A DNA stretch of 64,000 nucleotides from Ganoderma boninense (taxonomy: Eukaryota > Basidiomycota > Agaricomycetes > Polyporales > Polyporaceae): assembly GCA_002900995.3 (NCBI GenBank), contig PJEW03000015.1:62001-126000 (forward strand), given 5' to 3'. The position numbers and the translations under genes are program-made. Under the pieces are notes generated by a model that saw only the letters and a program-made list of their open reading frames with translations, was not told where the DNA came from and ran no database searches. Position 1 is the stretch's first letter; each line of letters opens with the position of its first letter. This document shows, piece after piece, positions 54,902 to 64,000 of this stretch.

Positions 54902-57900
54902 CTACAGCTTAGTTGTGTCAATCGCGTCCCAGCCCTCCTCCATCTCGTAATCGGAAGCCTCCTCGTCTCCATCGTCGATCTCCTCAAGCTGCATGACCTT
55001 CCGTTCATCAGCAGGCTTCACGAAGCCAGCCTGGGCCCAACTTCCAAGGCAGAGGATCGTACGAGTGGACTGGGCGCTAAGCCAATTGCGGATGTGAGAG
55101 AGGAGGAGTCGCCCACGACTGAAGACCCGTTCGACGTCGACGGAGGTTGCTGTGATCGCAAAATAAAGCATAGTTAATGAAAGTTGTCAAATGACTGAGG
55201 TCTGATGCCTCGCGAGTTCTGCGCTCACCTGGGATCGTCAAATAATCGAGGGCCATGCGAGATAGGTTCGGGTACATCGCGCGCCGATCCACCCACCACT
55301 TGATCGTGTCGGGAGCATGCTCGATTGGGGATCAGAGGTAGTGGTCGAGCTCATCACCGAGCTCGGCCAGTGCAGGCGGGGCAGTGTCGTCAAAAATGTC
55401 GAACAGGTCAGGACCAAACTGAACACCAGTCCTGTCAGTTGTGGACACCAGCAGTGGCCCGAGATGGGGGGCGCGTGCGTACCTCATCGGAATGTATGGT
55501 GGAGTTGTCCCCATCGTCGTCGTCGTCGTCGATCACATCCTCCTCCTCGATCTCCTCCATGTCCTCGACGAAATCAATGTCCCCATCCTCCGAGTCTCCA
55601 GCCTGCGTCGGCGTGCGAGGAGGAGTTGAGGCTTGTGGATTGGTCTCGCAGTCCGGCTCGCACTCCGAGGAGCAATTCATGTACTTTGTCTGCCACTCCT
55701 CCTTGACCAGGGTAAGCACGATGTTCTTCCAGTCGTCTTCCCACTTCAACTGATCGAAATACAACATTTTGTAGCGGGGATGCATTACTGTAGCAAAGCA
55801 TGGGGGGGGGGATTGTTATTAGCACGAAAATGGATTATAAAAAGTGCTCGTACCCATCGCAATGCGATACACCTTCGAGGCATCCATGAGCGAGTAGTAG
55901 CGGTTCAATGTTTCTTTGGCGAGGCCGCAGGCAATCCAGATAGCTGGGTCGAGCTTCTTGTTGCGACTGCAATCCGTCAGGAACTTGTCGCATTTGTCCA
56001 TTGCCGGGATAACCTTGGCCAGATGCGGCGTCACTTGCGAGAAGGCGAGGGTTGACTGCTTGAAGTGCTGTGGTAGTGGAGGCGAGGGCGGTCGCGGCGA
56101 GGCAGTGGCGAAGGTTGTAGAGAGGGATGAGTGGCCAACGGCGCGCGCGCGGATATGCGCGGGCATGCGCAGGCACATGCGCGTGGATGAGCAGGTGAGG
56201 GGCCAAGCAAGAGCGATGAGGATGAGCCCCAGAGAGTCGCAGCCCGCGCAGTGTGATTACAAGGAGTGTGGTGTCGAGGACACAACGGCGGGTGGGAGGG
56301 CGAGAAATGGGAGGGAGTATTAGGGTTTGAACCTTCACGGACAAGGTTCGGGCGGAGGACGAACCTGGAGAACCTTATGCAGGTGGCGAGCAATGCGCCA
56401 GTCTTCCTGGCTGAGCTCGTACGCCCACAAGCTGTACGCCTTGTCTTCGCACATCTTGTTGATGACCACACGGTGAGTTAGCGCGACTGCTAACATGTCG
56501 AATGTAGAGTTCCATCGCGTTCTAACATCCCGGGGCAGGAGCTTCTTGGGGACCTTCTCTGACACGCAGAGCGACCGCCACGCCGGGAGTAGCTTCGTGG
56601 TGGAGTTGACGATTTTGAACGCGAACGTCCGGATCTATTCATTCACGACAGTAAGTCGCACCTCGTCTGAGTGCCCATGTGTATGCTAACCACTTACCTT
56701 CGCCAAAACCAGCTTCACAGGGCGCACATTCTCCTCAAACTCGGCGTGTTCATCCTCAGACATCTCTCCCATCGCATCCACCAAATCGTCCTCGTCATCT
56801 TCAGCATTGTCATCTGCGGAGTTTACCTTCTCGCCCGGGACCGGGAGGCGCGGGAGGCCCTCGTACGTCACCAAGTCCCTCTCCAGCTCAAGGAGCTCTT
56901 GCTCGTCCTTGTTCTTGGCCGCCTTCTCTTGGTCTGCGCGCGAGTCGAATTGCTTGACCAAGCTCTTCATGACCAGGCTCAGGATGTGGAGAAAGCAGCG
57001 GACACGAGCACGGTGGCCATGGAAGCCGCTCGTCCTCGCCCATCGCCTCAATCATCGTCTGGTTGTTGGAGGCGTTGTCGATCGTTACACCGTTTATCTG
57101 GGTTCGCGCAGTCAATACCGGGCACGCGATCAAGACACGAAGGGGAACAAATGCGCGAACCTTCTCCTCCACCCCGAACTCCAAGAGCATCTTGGCAAAC
57201 ACGTCCGCGAGCTCAGTGCCGGTATGGGACCGCGTGACCTCAACGAAATCAAGAAGGAGCATGATTGGTTCACCCTGGTATTGGAAGTGGATGGTGAACA
57301 CGATGAAGGCACGATGATTAGGGGACGTCCAACAGTCCGTAGTGTAGTTCAGCTCCCCGTCGTAGTCCTGAAGGTATGATTTCATCAGCCTCAGCGCGCG
57401 TGCGTGAGGAGTATGCTGATTGCGCGGCATTGCACACTTACTTGCAGCATCTTTGCGACTCAACTGCACGTGTGCGCGAAGATCTCCTTCACGTCTCGCG
57501 CGACAGTGGATGGCGATGGGATGTAGAGGTTAGGGCGTCCTGTTTTCATCAAGACCAAGAAGCCCGGATCGCGAACAATATTGAACGGGTGCATGGACTC
57601 GCAAACCCACTTAACGAGCTCCAAGCGGGTCTGTTTGTGCGTAAGAGGATGGTTGGAATAAGTCACCTTCCCTGCCTTCTGCTCAAAATGCGCCGTAATG
57701 GTGCCTGTCGTGAGCACCGACTTTACTATGTTCTCACGCGCTTCCGCCCGGTTCAACACCTCCGCGGCCGCCTTCATTACGTCCGGTCTCCAGCAATCCA
57801 TCGCATGCCGCCGAAGATTCGAGGTTGACGCACAATCTTTTGTGTCGAGAAAGCGGTTCACGCGTGTCTTGCACCCCCGATTCGAGCACTTGAACGAGTG

Positions 57901-58430
57901 CTGGCGCCGTCCATCCTTGTACTGGATTTCCGCCTCTTCATAGAATGCATAGATGTTCGATGTCCACTTGGCCCTCATCCTCTCTACCTCGCACAATCAC
58001 GCTTCTGATATGAACACCTCAAATGTATTTACGCACCGAGCTCTGCCTAGGCATCCTTCTCACAATCCGAGTCGCTGTCGGACCCGCTCTTCTGCCCGGG
58101 AGCATCCTCGTCCTCCACTTCCTCTACAGTCGTCTTGCGCGACTGGGATTTTACGTTCTTTGATGACGGGCCCGCCATGATCTCTACTTCATCAGCTGTG
58201 TCGCCCTCTGACGCCTCTGGCGAAGCCGCTTTCTTCCCCTTCCTGGCACGGCTCTTGCCTTTTCCACCTCCGCGCTCCTTCGTCCTTGTAGCTGTACACA
58301 CACCTCGTTCGCGCTATGATGTGGGCGCGCATCTGCATAAGATCAATGTACCTGTCTTCGCCTTCTTCGGCGGTGGTGATCGCGTGGCTGTGTGCGTTCC
58401 TGCACGCTTGCGTTGGGTTCAGGAAGCCAT
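54902..58430 (-). pseudogene. hAT-family transposase, multi-exon, with frameshift and start-proximal TGA
   Basis: From ATG 58430 the minus strand reads a basic N-terminus broken by TGA at 58419-58421. It then reads an acidic/basic linker (58301-58047), a BED-type zinc finger (FKCSNRGCKTRVNRFL, STSNLRRHAMDC; 57996-57460), the RNase H-like core (YTTDCWTSPNHRAFIVFTIH, GVTIDNASNNQTMIEAMG), RVRCFLHILSLVMKSLVKQF, KLLPRDVRTRWNSTFDML, and the C-terminal hAT dimerisation domain (WWVDRRAMYPNLSRMALDYL; ATSVDVERVFSRGRLLLSHI; to 54902). Introns with clear GT-AG ends separate these, for example 56636-56697. Near 57030 the core shifts by one base between the NQTMIEAMG and HGHRARVRC segments. DNA cut-and-paste enzyme by family; probably inactive here. 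Confidence 0.85.
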
Positions 58431-58739
58431 GCTTGGTGGCAAGGTGAAGATATGACCTGTTTCAGACCAGGATGGAGGAAGACAATGGTCACTGTACTCT
58501 GCCTCACGCTTTGTGTATTATCTGGCGCATCGGTGGCTTGCTGAGTTGATTTTGCCTTGTCCAAATCAGTGCTGTATCGGAGTTTTCAAGCATGTACAAC
58601 TGTACAGTACCACTGCAAACGGGAGGAGTCCCGGTGTAGATTTCAAATAATGTACTTATCATAGAGTCTAGAACAACATGTGGGCAAAGATGAGGATTCT
58701 GCAGTGCTATTGGCCCGAATGGCGGCTCCGCCGTGGAGG

Positions 58740-58865
58740 CGAGATTCCGAAGGCTCGGGTGCCTGCGGGTGCTCAAACCTGTGACTTGGGTGACGGGTTT
58801 TGGGCGGGTTGGCATAGTGTGACCCTCCACCCGACCCGTGTGTGACACCTGCGTAAACCCTTGCA
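58740..58865. repeat. hAT 5' non-coding end (CGGGTG/CACCCG motifs)
   Basis: GCTCGGGTGCCTGCGGGTGC, GGGCGGGTTGG and CCACCCGACCCGTG mirror the motif composition of 54372-54775. The end is directly next to the CxC2 gene start at 58892. Confidence 0.45.
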
Positions 58866-58891
58866 GGTTTGCCATACCCTTGCCATTCGCT

Positions 58892-59783
58892 ATGTCTCGC
58901 CGGCGTCGATTCGAAACTGTAGAGCCATTCGAGGAATTTGGCCTCCAAAGGAGACGGACAAAGAGGGAAATCGAAACAACAACGAAGAAGGTCCGGCTGG
59001 GGTTACCAACGACAAGCGATGGGCCTCCCTCTTCGGCGGAACCCTCTCCGGGACCGAGCGGCACATCGACGCCCGCTCCGGTGCACATCCAGCTTCCTCC
59101 TATTGAGACTGGAGAAGGTCTGCCGTTCGAATTCACGTTTGAGAACAGCAGGCGGACGGGCAAGGTGCGCTAATGGTCAAACACAATAACCGACCGTGGT
59201 GCTTCGCTAATGCGTTGGTCAGACCCAGAACAATTTTCAAAGGGAGTTTCTGAATGTCAGGGAGGAATATCTATACTGCGGCCTTGCCCTGGAGTCACTG
59301 CCAGAGGATGGCAAGGGAATCTGCAGCTATCTGGCCACCTGGAGATGCCTCACCTGCCATGGATGGTTGACATTCTGCGCTGAGTGCTGTAGGGAGCGCC
59401 ACCTGAGCCATCCGCTCCATCGGGTGGAGTATTGGACCGGATATTACTTCCATCCGGGATGGCTACGGGACCTTGGAGTCCAGATTCATGCCGGTCATGG
59501 TGGCCGGCCATGCCGCCGCCTACAGCCCTACTCCGGGCAGCCCATGGACACTCCGGATGGCGCGCGCACTGTTCTGGATGACCAGGAAGATGAGTCCAGA
59601 GTCATGCTAGATGAAGAAGCAGATGACTTACAGCTAGACGATGAAGATGTGGACCTCGACTTCTATCTGGATGAGGATACACTAGTCACCTCTCCGGCAG
59701 ACCTTCCTCGTTTCGGTGACCCCATTCATCCCCCTGGCAATTTCCTACATTCAACGACATATACAGGGGAGCACATGATGGTG
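58892..59783 (+). pseudogene. KDZ transposase N-terminus with CxC2 cysteine cluster, cut by the second KDZ copy
   Basis: Exon 1 (58892-59164) begins MSRRRRFETVEPFEEFGLQR and is Pro/Ser-rich; a GTGCGC...GGTCAG intron follows. Exon 2 (from 59223) holds FQREFLNVREEYLYCGLALE, then the cysteine cluster RCLTCHGWLTFCAECCRERH, LSHPLHRVEYWTGYYFHPGW, LRDLGVQIHAGHGGRPC, and an acidic stretch. The RC-x2-C...FC-x2-CC-x3-H-x3-P-x-HR-x-E-x-W pattern is the CxC2 domain found at the N-terminus of KDZ transposases. The frame enters foreign sequence exactly at 59784, where the second KDZ element begins, so the gene is truncated in the window. It may resume beyond 64000. Confidence 0.8.
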
Positions 59784-60379
59784 CACATGGTTCCACTAAT
59801 ATGTACTGTAAGTGCCAGCCACCCGGGGGGTGTAATTCCATGCACTTGCTGGTCACCCGGGCCCAGCCCGGATGCCTGTGTAGTATGGAATGTGCAGTCT
59901 GGCCGGGTATGACATACCAGAAGATTCCGGCTGGACAGTCCATCTCAGTTCTTGGTGCTCAATGTTTGGTGAGTTCATCTAGGTATGTACCTGCATCTAG
60001 TGTGGGGGTATAATCTTATTCACTGTTGGTGTCCCGGAGCTTTGTCTCATGTTGTAATATCACTATTGTCCAAATATACAGTGTTGAACAATATTAGAAT
60101 GCACTGCATCGAGGGCTTCTGACCCAATTCACTCCTTAGCGCCTATGTAGGTAGGAGGGCCGGTTTTCAAACTTCTGGTAGCTTCAAAGAGGGTAACTCC
60201 AAATCTTATATGTACTGTATATACGGTCTATTGCGTGTAGGGAAAGATATTTTCATGTCGATACGACAACTAAACCACACCTGATGTAAGAATCTAACAC
60301 CTATCGCTCCCGTGACCATGTATCTGCTCTCTGCCTCTGACAGTATGCCTCCCATGTTCTCCCAACTACATATATGCAA

Positions 60380-60850
60380 CTACGTGGGGTAACGATGTGC
60401 GCTGCAGTAGCATGGACCACCGTCTGAGGGGTGGTACCAGCCGGACAGTATGAACAGGTACTCCATCCTCCCGGCCGGAGGCGTCCTATGTGCGCTGCAG
60501 TAGCATGGACCACCGTCCGAGGGGTGGTACTGGCCGGACGGTATAAACAGGTACTCCATCCGCCTGGCCGGATGCGTGCACCGTACGCTCAGATGGCCAC
60601 CCCCTGGTCGCCGCACGGTACGTATGGCGTCCTATGTGCGCTGCAGTGGCATGGACCACTGTCCGAGTGGTGGTACCGGCCGGATGGTATAAACAGGTAC
60701 TCCATCCTCCCGGCCGGAGGCGTCCTATGTGCGCTGCAGTAGCATGGACCACCGTCCGAGTGGTGTTACTGGCCGGACGTTATGAACAGGTACTCCATCC
60801 GCCTGGCCAGACGCGTGCACCATACTCTCGGACAACGTACCCTCGGACAA
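60380..60850. repeat. Subterminal tandem repeats of the right KDZ copy
   Basis: Inverted counterpart of 16600-17040, with the same pair-of-92-bp-units layout (ATGTGCGCTGCAGTAGCATGG at each repeat). Confidence 0.8.
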
Positions 60851-60960
60851 CCCTTGTTCCTGTGTATTATAGGGTGTATCACAATTGCTGATATCTGCTG
60901 TCATGCACAGCCATCCATTACCATCTAAACTGGTACATTACTGCTGCCGCCAAATATACT

Positions 60961-62320
60961 CTACGTATTATGTCCGTCCTGTGCTCCATACATAGTCTCC
61001 CATTCGCCCCATACCGTTGCTACCTCATCCAAATTAGATGCAAAGACCGCATTATATGTATCCCAGGAACTCGGGACAAGTGTCACTGGAACCTCACGCA
61101 GAGAACGGAGATTGGAATATTGCGCCTCCAACACATGTATCTCTTCATCCAGCCTCGCACGCCGATCTTCTAGCCATCGTCGACTTTCGCTATCTGGTAA
61201 ACGCTCTGGCATTAATGGAGAGATGGTTGGGTTCTGAATTTGCTCTGGGGATGGAATGGAATCTATGTTGCGAAATTGGACGGTGCGGCGCACGCGCTGT
61301 ACTGCATTCAATGTGGCAGATGTTCCCTCAGGTGACGGAGAATTGACTCTGAGGCGTTCCATGAGGTTTACAAAGGTAGCCTCTGAACCCCTTCTGCCCT
61401 CATCCATGCGTTCTGGCGGGGTGGACGCACTCTTTCTAGTGTTGCGTCTCCAATCGCACGGCGATACCAGTGGTTGTGATGGACAGTCCTGACTGTTCAA
61501 AACATGCCCCACATGGTGTGAACACCTTAGCAACGGCGATTGCGACATGTCCCGGTTCAGCCAAGAGGAAGGCATCATGTCCATTGCGGATGATGTGGAG
61601 TATTCCGCATGGTAGAACCGTGGCTGCGAGGATCCGGAGTGCGAGCTCGAGCTCCGGCGCGCGGGGTCTGGGGTGGCAGGCTCCGGAGACTCGCTGTGGT
61701 AGAAGACTGGCTGCTGCGAGGATCCGGAGTGCAAGCTCGAGCTCCGGCGCGCGGGGTCAGCGTCAGCCGTGTGCCCTACAACCTGTCAGTATGCGAGCAG
61801 TGTGTCATAAGCAACCAGACAATAGACAAGTGAGCAATACATTCATCAGCGTACCTGGCGTGAAGAACTAGATTCGACGCCTTCGGACAGAGAAGGAAGT
61901 GCGCCCGGAGAGCCACCACGATAGAGCATCGGTGATAAATCGCCATCGTCCATTGGATCTTCCATATTCTCGGACGGTCCGGGAGCTTTTGCTGGAGGTC
62001 TCTGTTGCAGTCGATTGTCCTCACAGTCCTCTCTAGCATCCCTGCCATACAAACAGCGTCATTTAATACCTACCAGGCCCTCTGGACAGCATCACAATAC
62101 CTACACTTGCCACGGGTTTGGGGATGAGGTTGACGTTAATAACATTGGGGTAATGTCCCGGATCAGAGTAGGTAGTCTCAACCTAACGTGTTTCGTTGAT
62201 GGTTTCAATTCAGACGCTATACGCTGACCCTTAGCTGCCGTACGGTCAGAGGGCGGGTCAAGTACCTCCGGATTCTGCACGCCTGCGCTTCTTTAAATGT
62301 TTTGCGCCCTCTGAGGACAT
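60961..62320 (-). CDS. K3 (right copy): Ser-rich coiled-coil protein
   Basis: Exons by correspondence with the left copy: 62320-62266, 62234-62111, 62041-61855 and 61782-60961 (395 residues). The last exon encodes the same residues as the left copy through MYGAQDGHNT. The GC-AG intron (donor GCAAGT) is conserved, and only about two residue changes occur upstream (for example K to R and P to L near the start of exon 3). Two Arg/Ser blocks (DPARRSSS...FYH) and a C-terminal coiled coil are the only visible features. It lies head to head with K4a, about 300 bases apart, which suggests a shared promoter region. Confidence 0.6.
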
Positions 62321-62623
62321 CTGCAATCACGTTGATAATTAAGACAGTTTTCGTGAGTTATCCGCTGTGTGAAAGACATACCTTAAGTTTGTAGTGCGAT
62401 CCTGGGGAACACAAAGCTGCGTGAAGTGTGCGGAAGTGCCTCCTCAACGCCGGGCGTCTGTCTGGCATCTACCCAACCACAACAACGTCTGAGGAATCAG
62501 ATAAGAGATCACAATAATATTACCACAACTTATGAGTCTGTTCACTTCTTGCGCCGACGACCACCATCATCGATTGCACCACGTACATCTGTCCACTTCG
62601 AATCCACTCATCCCTACCTCGCT

Positions 62624-62980
62624 ATGGCTAAAAACACCAAAAAATCCCTACCTCGCCCCCAACCCACGCCGGAGCTCATAAATGAAGTCCGAGAATATGC
62701 ATCCGAACTCCACTACGCCTTTGAGATGCGGCCAAAGCAAAACCCTTACCTCCGCCTTCGATGGGACCGCCAATTTCACCACATCACCAATCAACTCATT
62801 CGGTGTCTTGAACGCGGTCGCTTCTCCTCCCTCCCTCGAGTTGCCATGGGGGCCATTTGGGCCAACAACAAAAACATATTGCTACAAGAGGGTCGCAGTC
62901 TTGTGGTACATCCAGCTCGACTGATTAGGTCCGGTACTGATGATGCTTTGTGTAGACCCCTTTCGAAATGGAAACTGTGA
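62624..62980 (+). CDS. K4a: KDZ-element ORF overlapping K4b
   Basis: ATG 62624 gives MAKNTKKSLPRPQPTPELIN, EYASELHYAFEMRPKQNPYL, LRWDRQFHHITNQLIRCLER and RVAMGAIWANNKNILLQEGR, ending LCRPLSKWKL at 62980 (118 residues). It overlaps the start of K4b by 13 bases in the -1 frame. In both KDZ copies the break between the two frames is the same, so they may be separate proteins, or the halves of one protein joined by an intron or frameshift I cannot see. Family not recognised; the basic start suggests nucleic-acid or nuclear association (inference). Confidence 0.5.
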   Translation: MAKNTKKSLPRPQPTPELINEVREYASELHYAFEMRPKQNPYLRLRWDRQFHHITNQLIRCLERGRFSSLPRVAMGAIWANNKNILLQEGRSLVVHPARLIRSGTDDALCRPLSKWKL

Positions 62981-64000
62981 TCCCGGTCTATGGCACGCAC
63001 GAGTGCCTTGCGCCTCTGGCCCATCTGCGTCACACTGCTCTCGGCGGCATCACACTGGACAACTATGCCCCCGGACTGCAGCTCCTCCCACTGGAGGAGG
63101 TCCGGACCAAATGGTGGGAGCCTTACATCGATCGTACGTATATTACATGTCTTTCCGCTGTCCATATTAACTACTCATTGCTTCCATCCGGTATTTCCAG
63201 AACCTGTTCTCGCAGCACCAAACCCACCCCCGGAACCCGGCCGGGCATCTCCCGAAGAGCATCCGGAGGAGCCCGATGTGGGCACCACATGCAGGGGCCA
63301 CTCTCAGACTGCAGTGGGCAGCACAGGCAGGGGCCGCTCTCAGCCCGGATTTACCAGTGCGCGTGGGGGTTGGTCTCAGACTCATCGAGGGCAGTCCGCC
63401 GAGCGTCCGGGGCATCACTCAGCCCGTCCGGGAACCAGTACGGCAGCGGATGCGCAGTCCGTGGCCTCGGACGGAGAGGAAGAGATTGACGACGTCGAGG
63501 AAGAGCACCCGCAGGTCCTTCGCAAGAGTTCAAGGGCCAAGCGTGCGACGTCCCGAGTCCGCGAACAGCCTAGACGCAAGGCGACGACGGCGTCCCAAGC
63601 TCCAGCTACAAGCTCGGGTGTCAAGGGTAAGCGAAAAGCGGAGGAGGCTCAGGTGGATCATGCACAAGGTCCAGAGGTGAAGCGCAAACGTGCAGCCGGT
63701 GACATGGAGGAGCATAAAGTCCCGTGGAAGTGGTACCTACACGTATTACAGCTTTCCTTACTTTTTATTGGGCTATCAGATGCTGATACTTTGGCTTCGC
63801 AGCTTCGCCCTTGCGATGCGTGTAAGCAGGGCAACCACCCCTGCCACTTTTGCAGCCTGGTCTCGACTTCCTGCCGCAGGTGCATTCTCAAAAAGTCTGC
63901 TTGTTCGCTGACTGTTGCTGGCGGTAATGCCGCCATGGCTTATGTCGGCTATGAGTACTACTACCGCTGTTGCACGGACATCGGGAAGAAGAATATCAAG
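62968..64000 (+). CDS. K4b: KDZ-element protein with an evenly spaced Cys cluster, continues past the window
   Basis: Exon 1 (62968-63133) reads METVIPVYGTHECLAPLAHL, LQLLPLEEVRTKWWEPYID. After an intron (GTACGTA...TTTCCAG), exon 2 (63201 on) stays open to the window end. It has a Pro/Ser/Arg-rich linker with basic patches (KSSRAKRATSRVREQPRRKA, KGKRKAEEA, EVKRKRAAGD), then at 63812-63904 the cluster CDACKQGNHPCHFCSLVSTS CRRCILKKSAC. Its cysteines fall at positions 1, 4, 11, 14, 21, 24 and 31, a strict 3/7 alternation. This looks metal-binding and partly fits Zn2Cys6 spacing. The same kind of basic linker plus Cys cluster is common in repeat-associated basidiomycete proteins. Role unknown: DNA-binding accessory or transposase N-terminus are both possible. 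Confidence 0.6.

Larger units (their letters stand above)
59784..64000 (+). mobile_element. KDZ-type element, right copy (continues past the window)
   Basis: It starts with the same CACATGGTTCCACT terminal repeat as 17649 (read inversely). It is near-identical to 14114-17649 over about 3.5 kb, with a handful of substitutions and homopolymer differences. Orientation is opposite to the left copy. It holds subterminal repeats, K3 (minus) and K4a/K4b (plus). Its far end and target duplication lie outside the window; the eight bases before it are TGATGGTG (59776-59783). Confidence 0.85.

Noticed and set aside
54372..58865. Exact hAT borders with an 8-bp target duplication
   Set aside because: Comparing the CGGGT-rich ends gave only a weak CACGGGT match and no matching flanks.
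58504..59163. 219-codon minus-strand ORF
   Set aside because: Antisense shadow of the CxC2/KDZ exon 1 and the hAT end; the plus strand has clear family motifs.
62955..62980. Programmed -1 ribosomal frameshift joining K4a and K4b
   Set aside because: No X-XXY-YYZ heptamer lies in the K4a frame before its stop; left as an open question.
1..64000. CRISPR arrays, bacterial operons, rRNA, tRNA genes
   Set aside because: No spaced direct-repeat arrays, no ribosome-binding-site-driven gene clusters and no rRNA cores seen. tRNA genes cannot be excluded by eye, but I found no convincing cloverleaf.

Overview
The window looks like an Agaricomycete-type basidiomycete chromosome (inference). The reasons are the transposon mix (chromovirus-type Ty3/gypsy, Ty1/copia, KDZ with a CxC2 cysteine cluster, Plavaka-type, hAT), host genes with many 50-90 bp GT-AG introns, and no bacterial features. 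Two runs of exactly 100 N (14014-14113, 34295-34394) are assembly gaps.

Layout. (1) 1-20.6 kb is a three-level nest. A minus-strand gypsy element (gypsy1: LTR, gag, protease, RT, RNase H, start of integrase) is split by a KDZ-type DNA transposon (3709-17649, 8-bp target duplication TGGTAGCG). That transposon is itself split by a younger plus-strand chromovirus (gypsy2, 7117-13640, 460-bp LTRs, target duplication ATATC). (2) 20.6-30.7 kb is more retroelement debris: an ORF cut by gypsy1, an unrecognised ORF cut by a solo gypsy2-family LTR, a copia element complete in outline (23144-28836, target duplication AGAGG), a telomere-like stretch, a related solo copia LTR (29527-30065, target duplication ACATC) and a 12-bp minisatellite. 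(3) 30.7-52.3 kb is mostly single-copy host sequence with three gene models I can support by splice phase: an unknown 6-exon gene (30.76-32.76 kb), an unknown 4-exon cysteine-bearing gene (41.59-42.54 kb) and a FYVE zinc-finger gene (49.38-50.62 kb). The rest holds only weak exon candidates. (4) 52.3-64 kb returns to transposons: the 3' part of a Plavaka-type transposase gene, a hAT transposase gene, a CxC2/KDZ gene start, and a second KDZ element copy (59784 to window end) inserted inside that CxC2 exon, in opposite orientation to the first copy.

The two KDZ copies are near-identical over about 3.5 kb. They carry two divergently transcribed accessory loci: a serine-rich, coiled-coil 395-residue protein, and overlapping ORFs leading to a protein with an evenly spaced Cys cluster. 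Almost all element ORFs are disabled, mainly by in-frame TGA codons, several at places where arginine CGA is expected; this fits CpG deamination. The most unusual signal is in the copia-type LTRs. A tandem unit occurs twice, and the second copy equals the first with a GT...AG intron-like segment precisely removed. A hairpin overlaps the donor site in these LTRs and also in the gypsy2 LTR.
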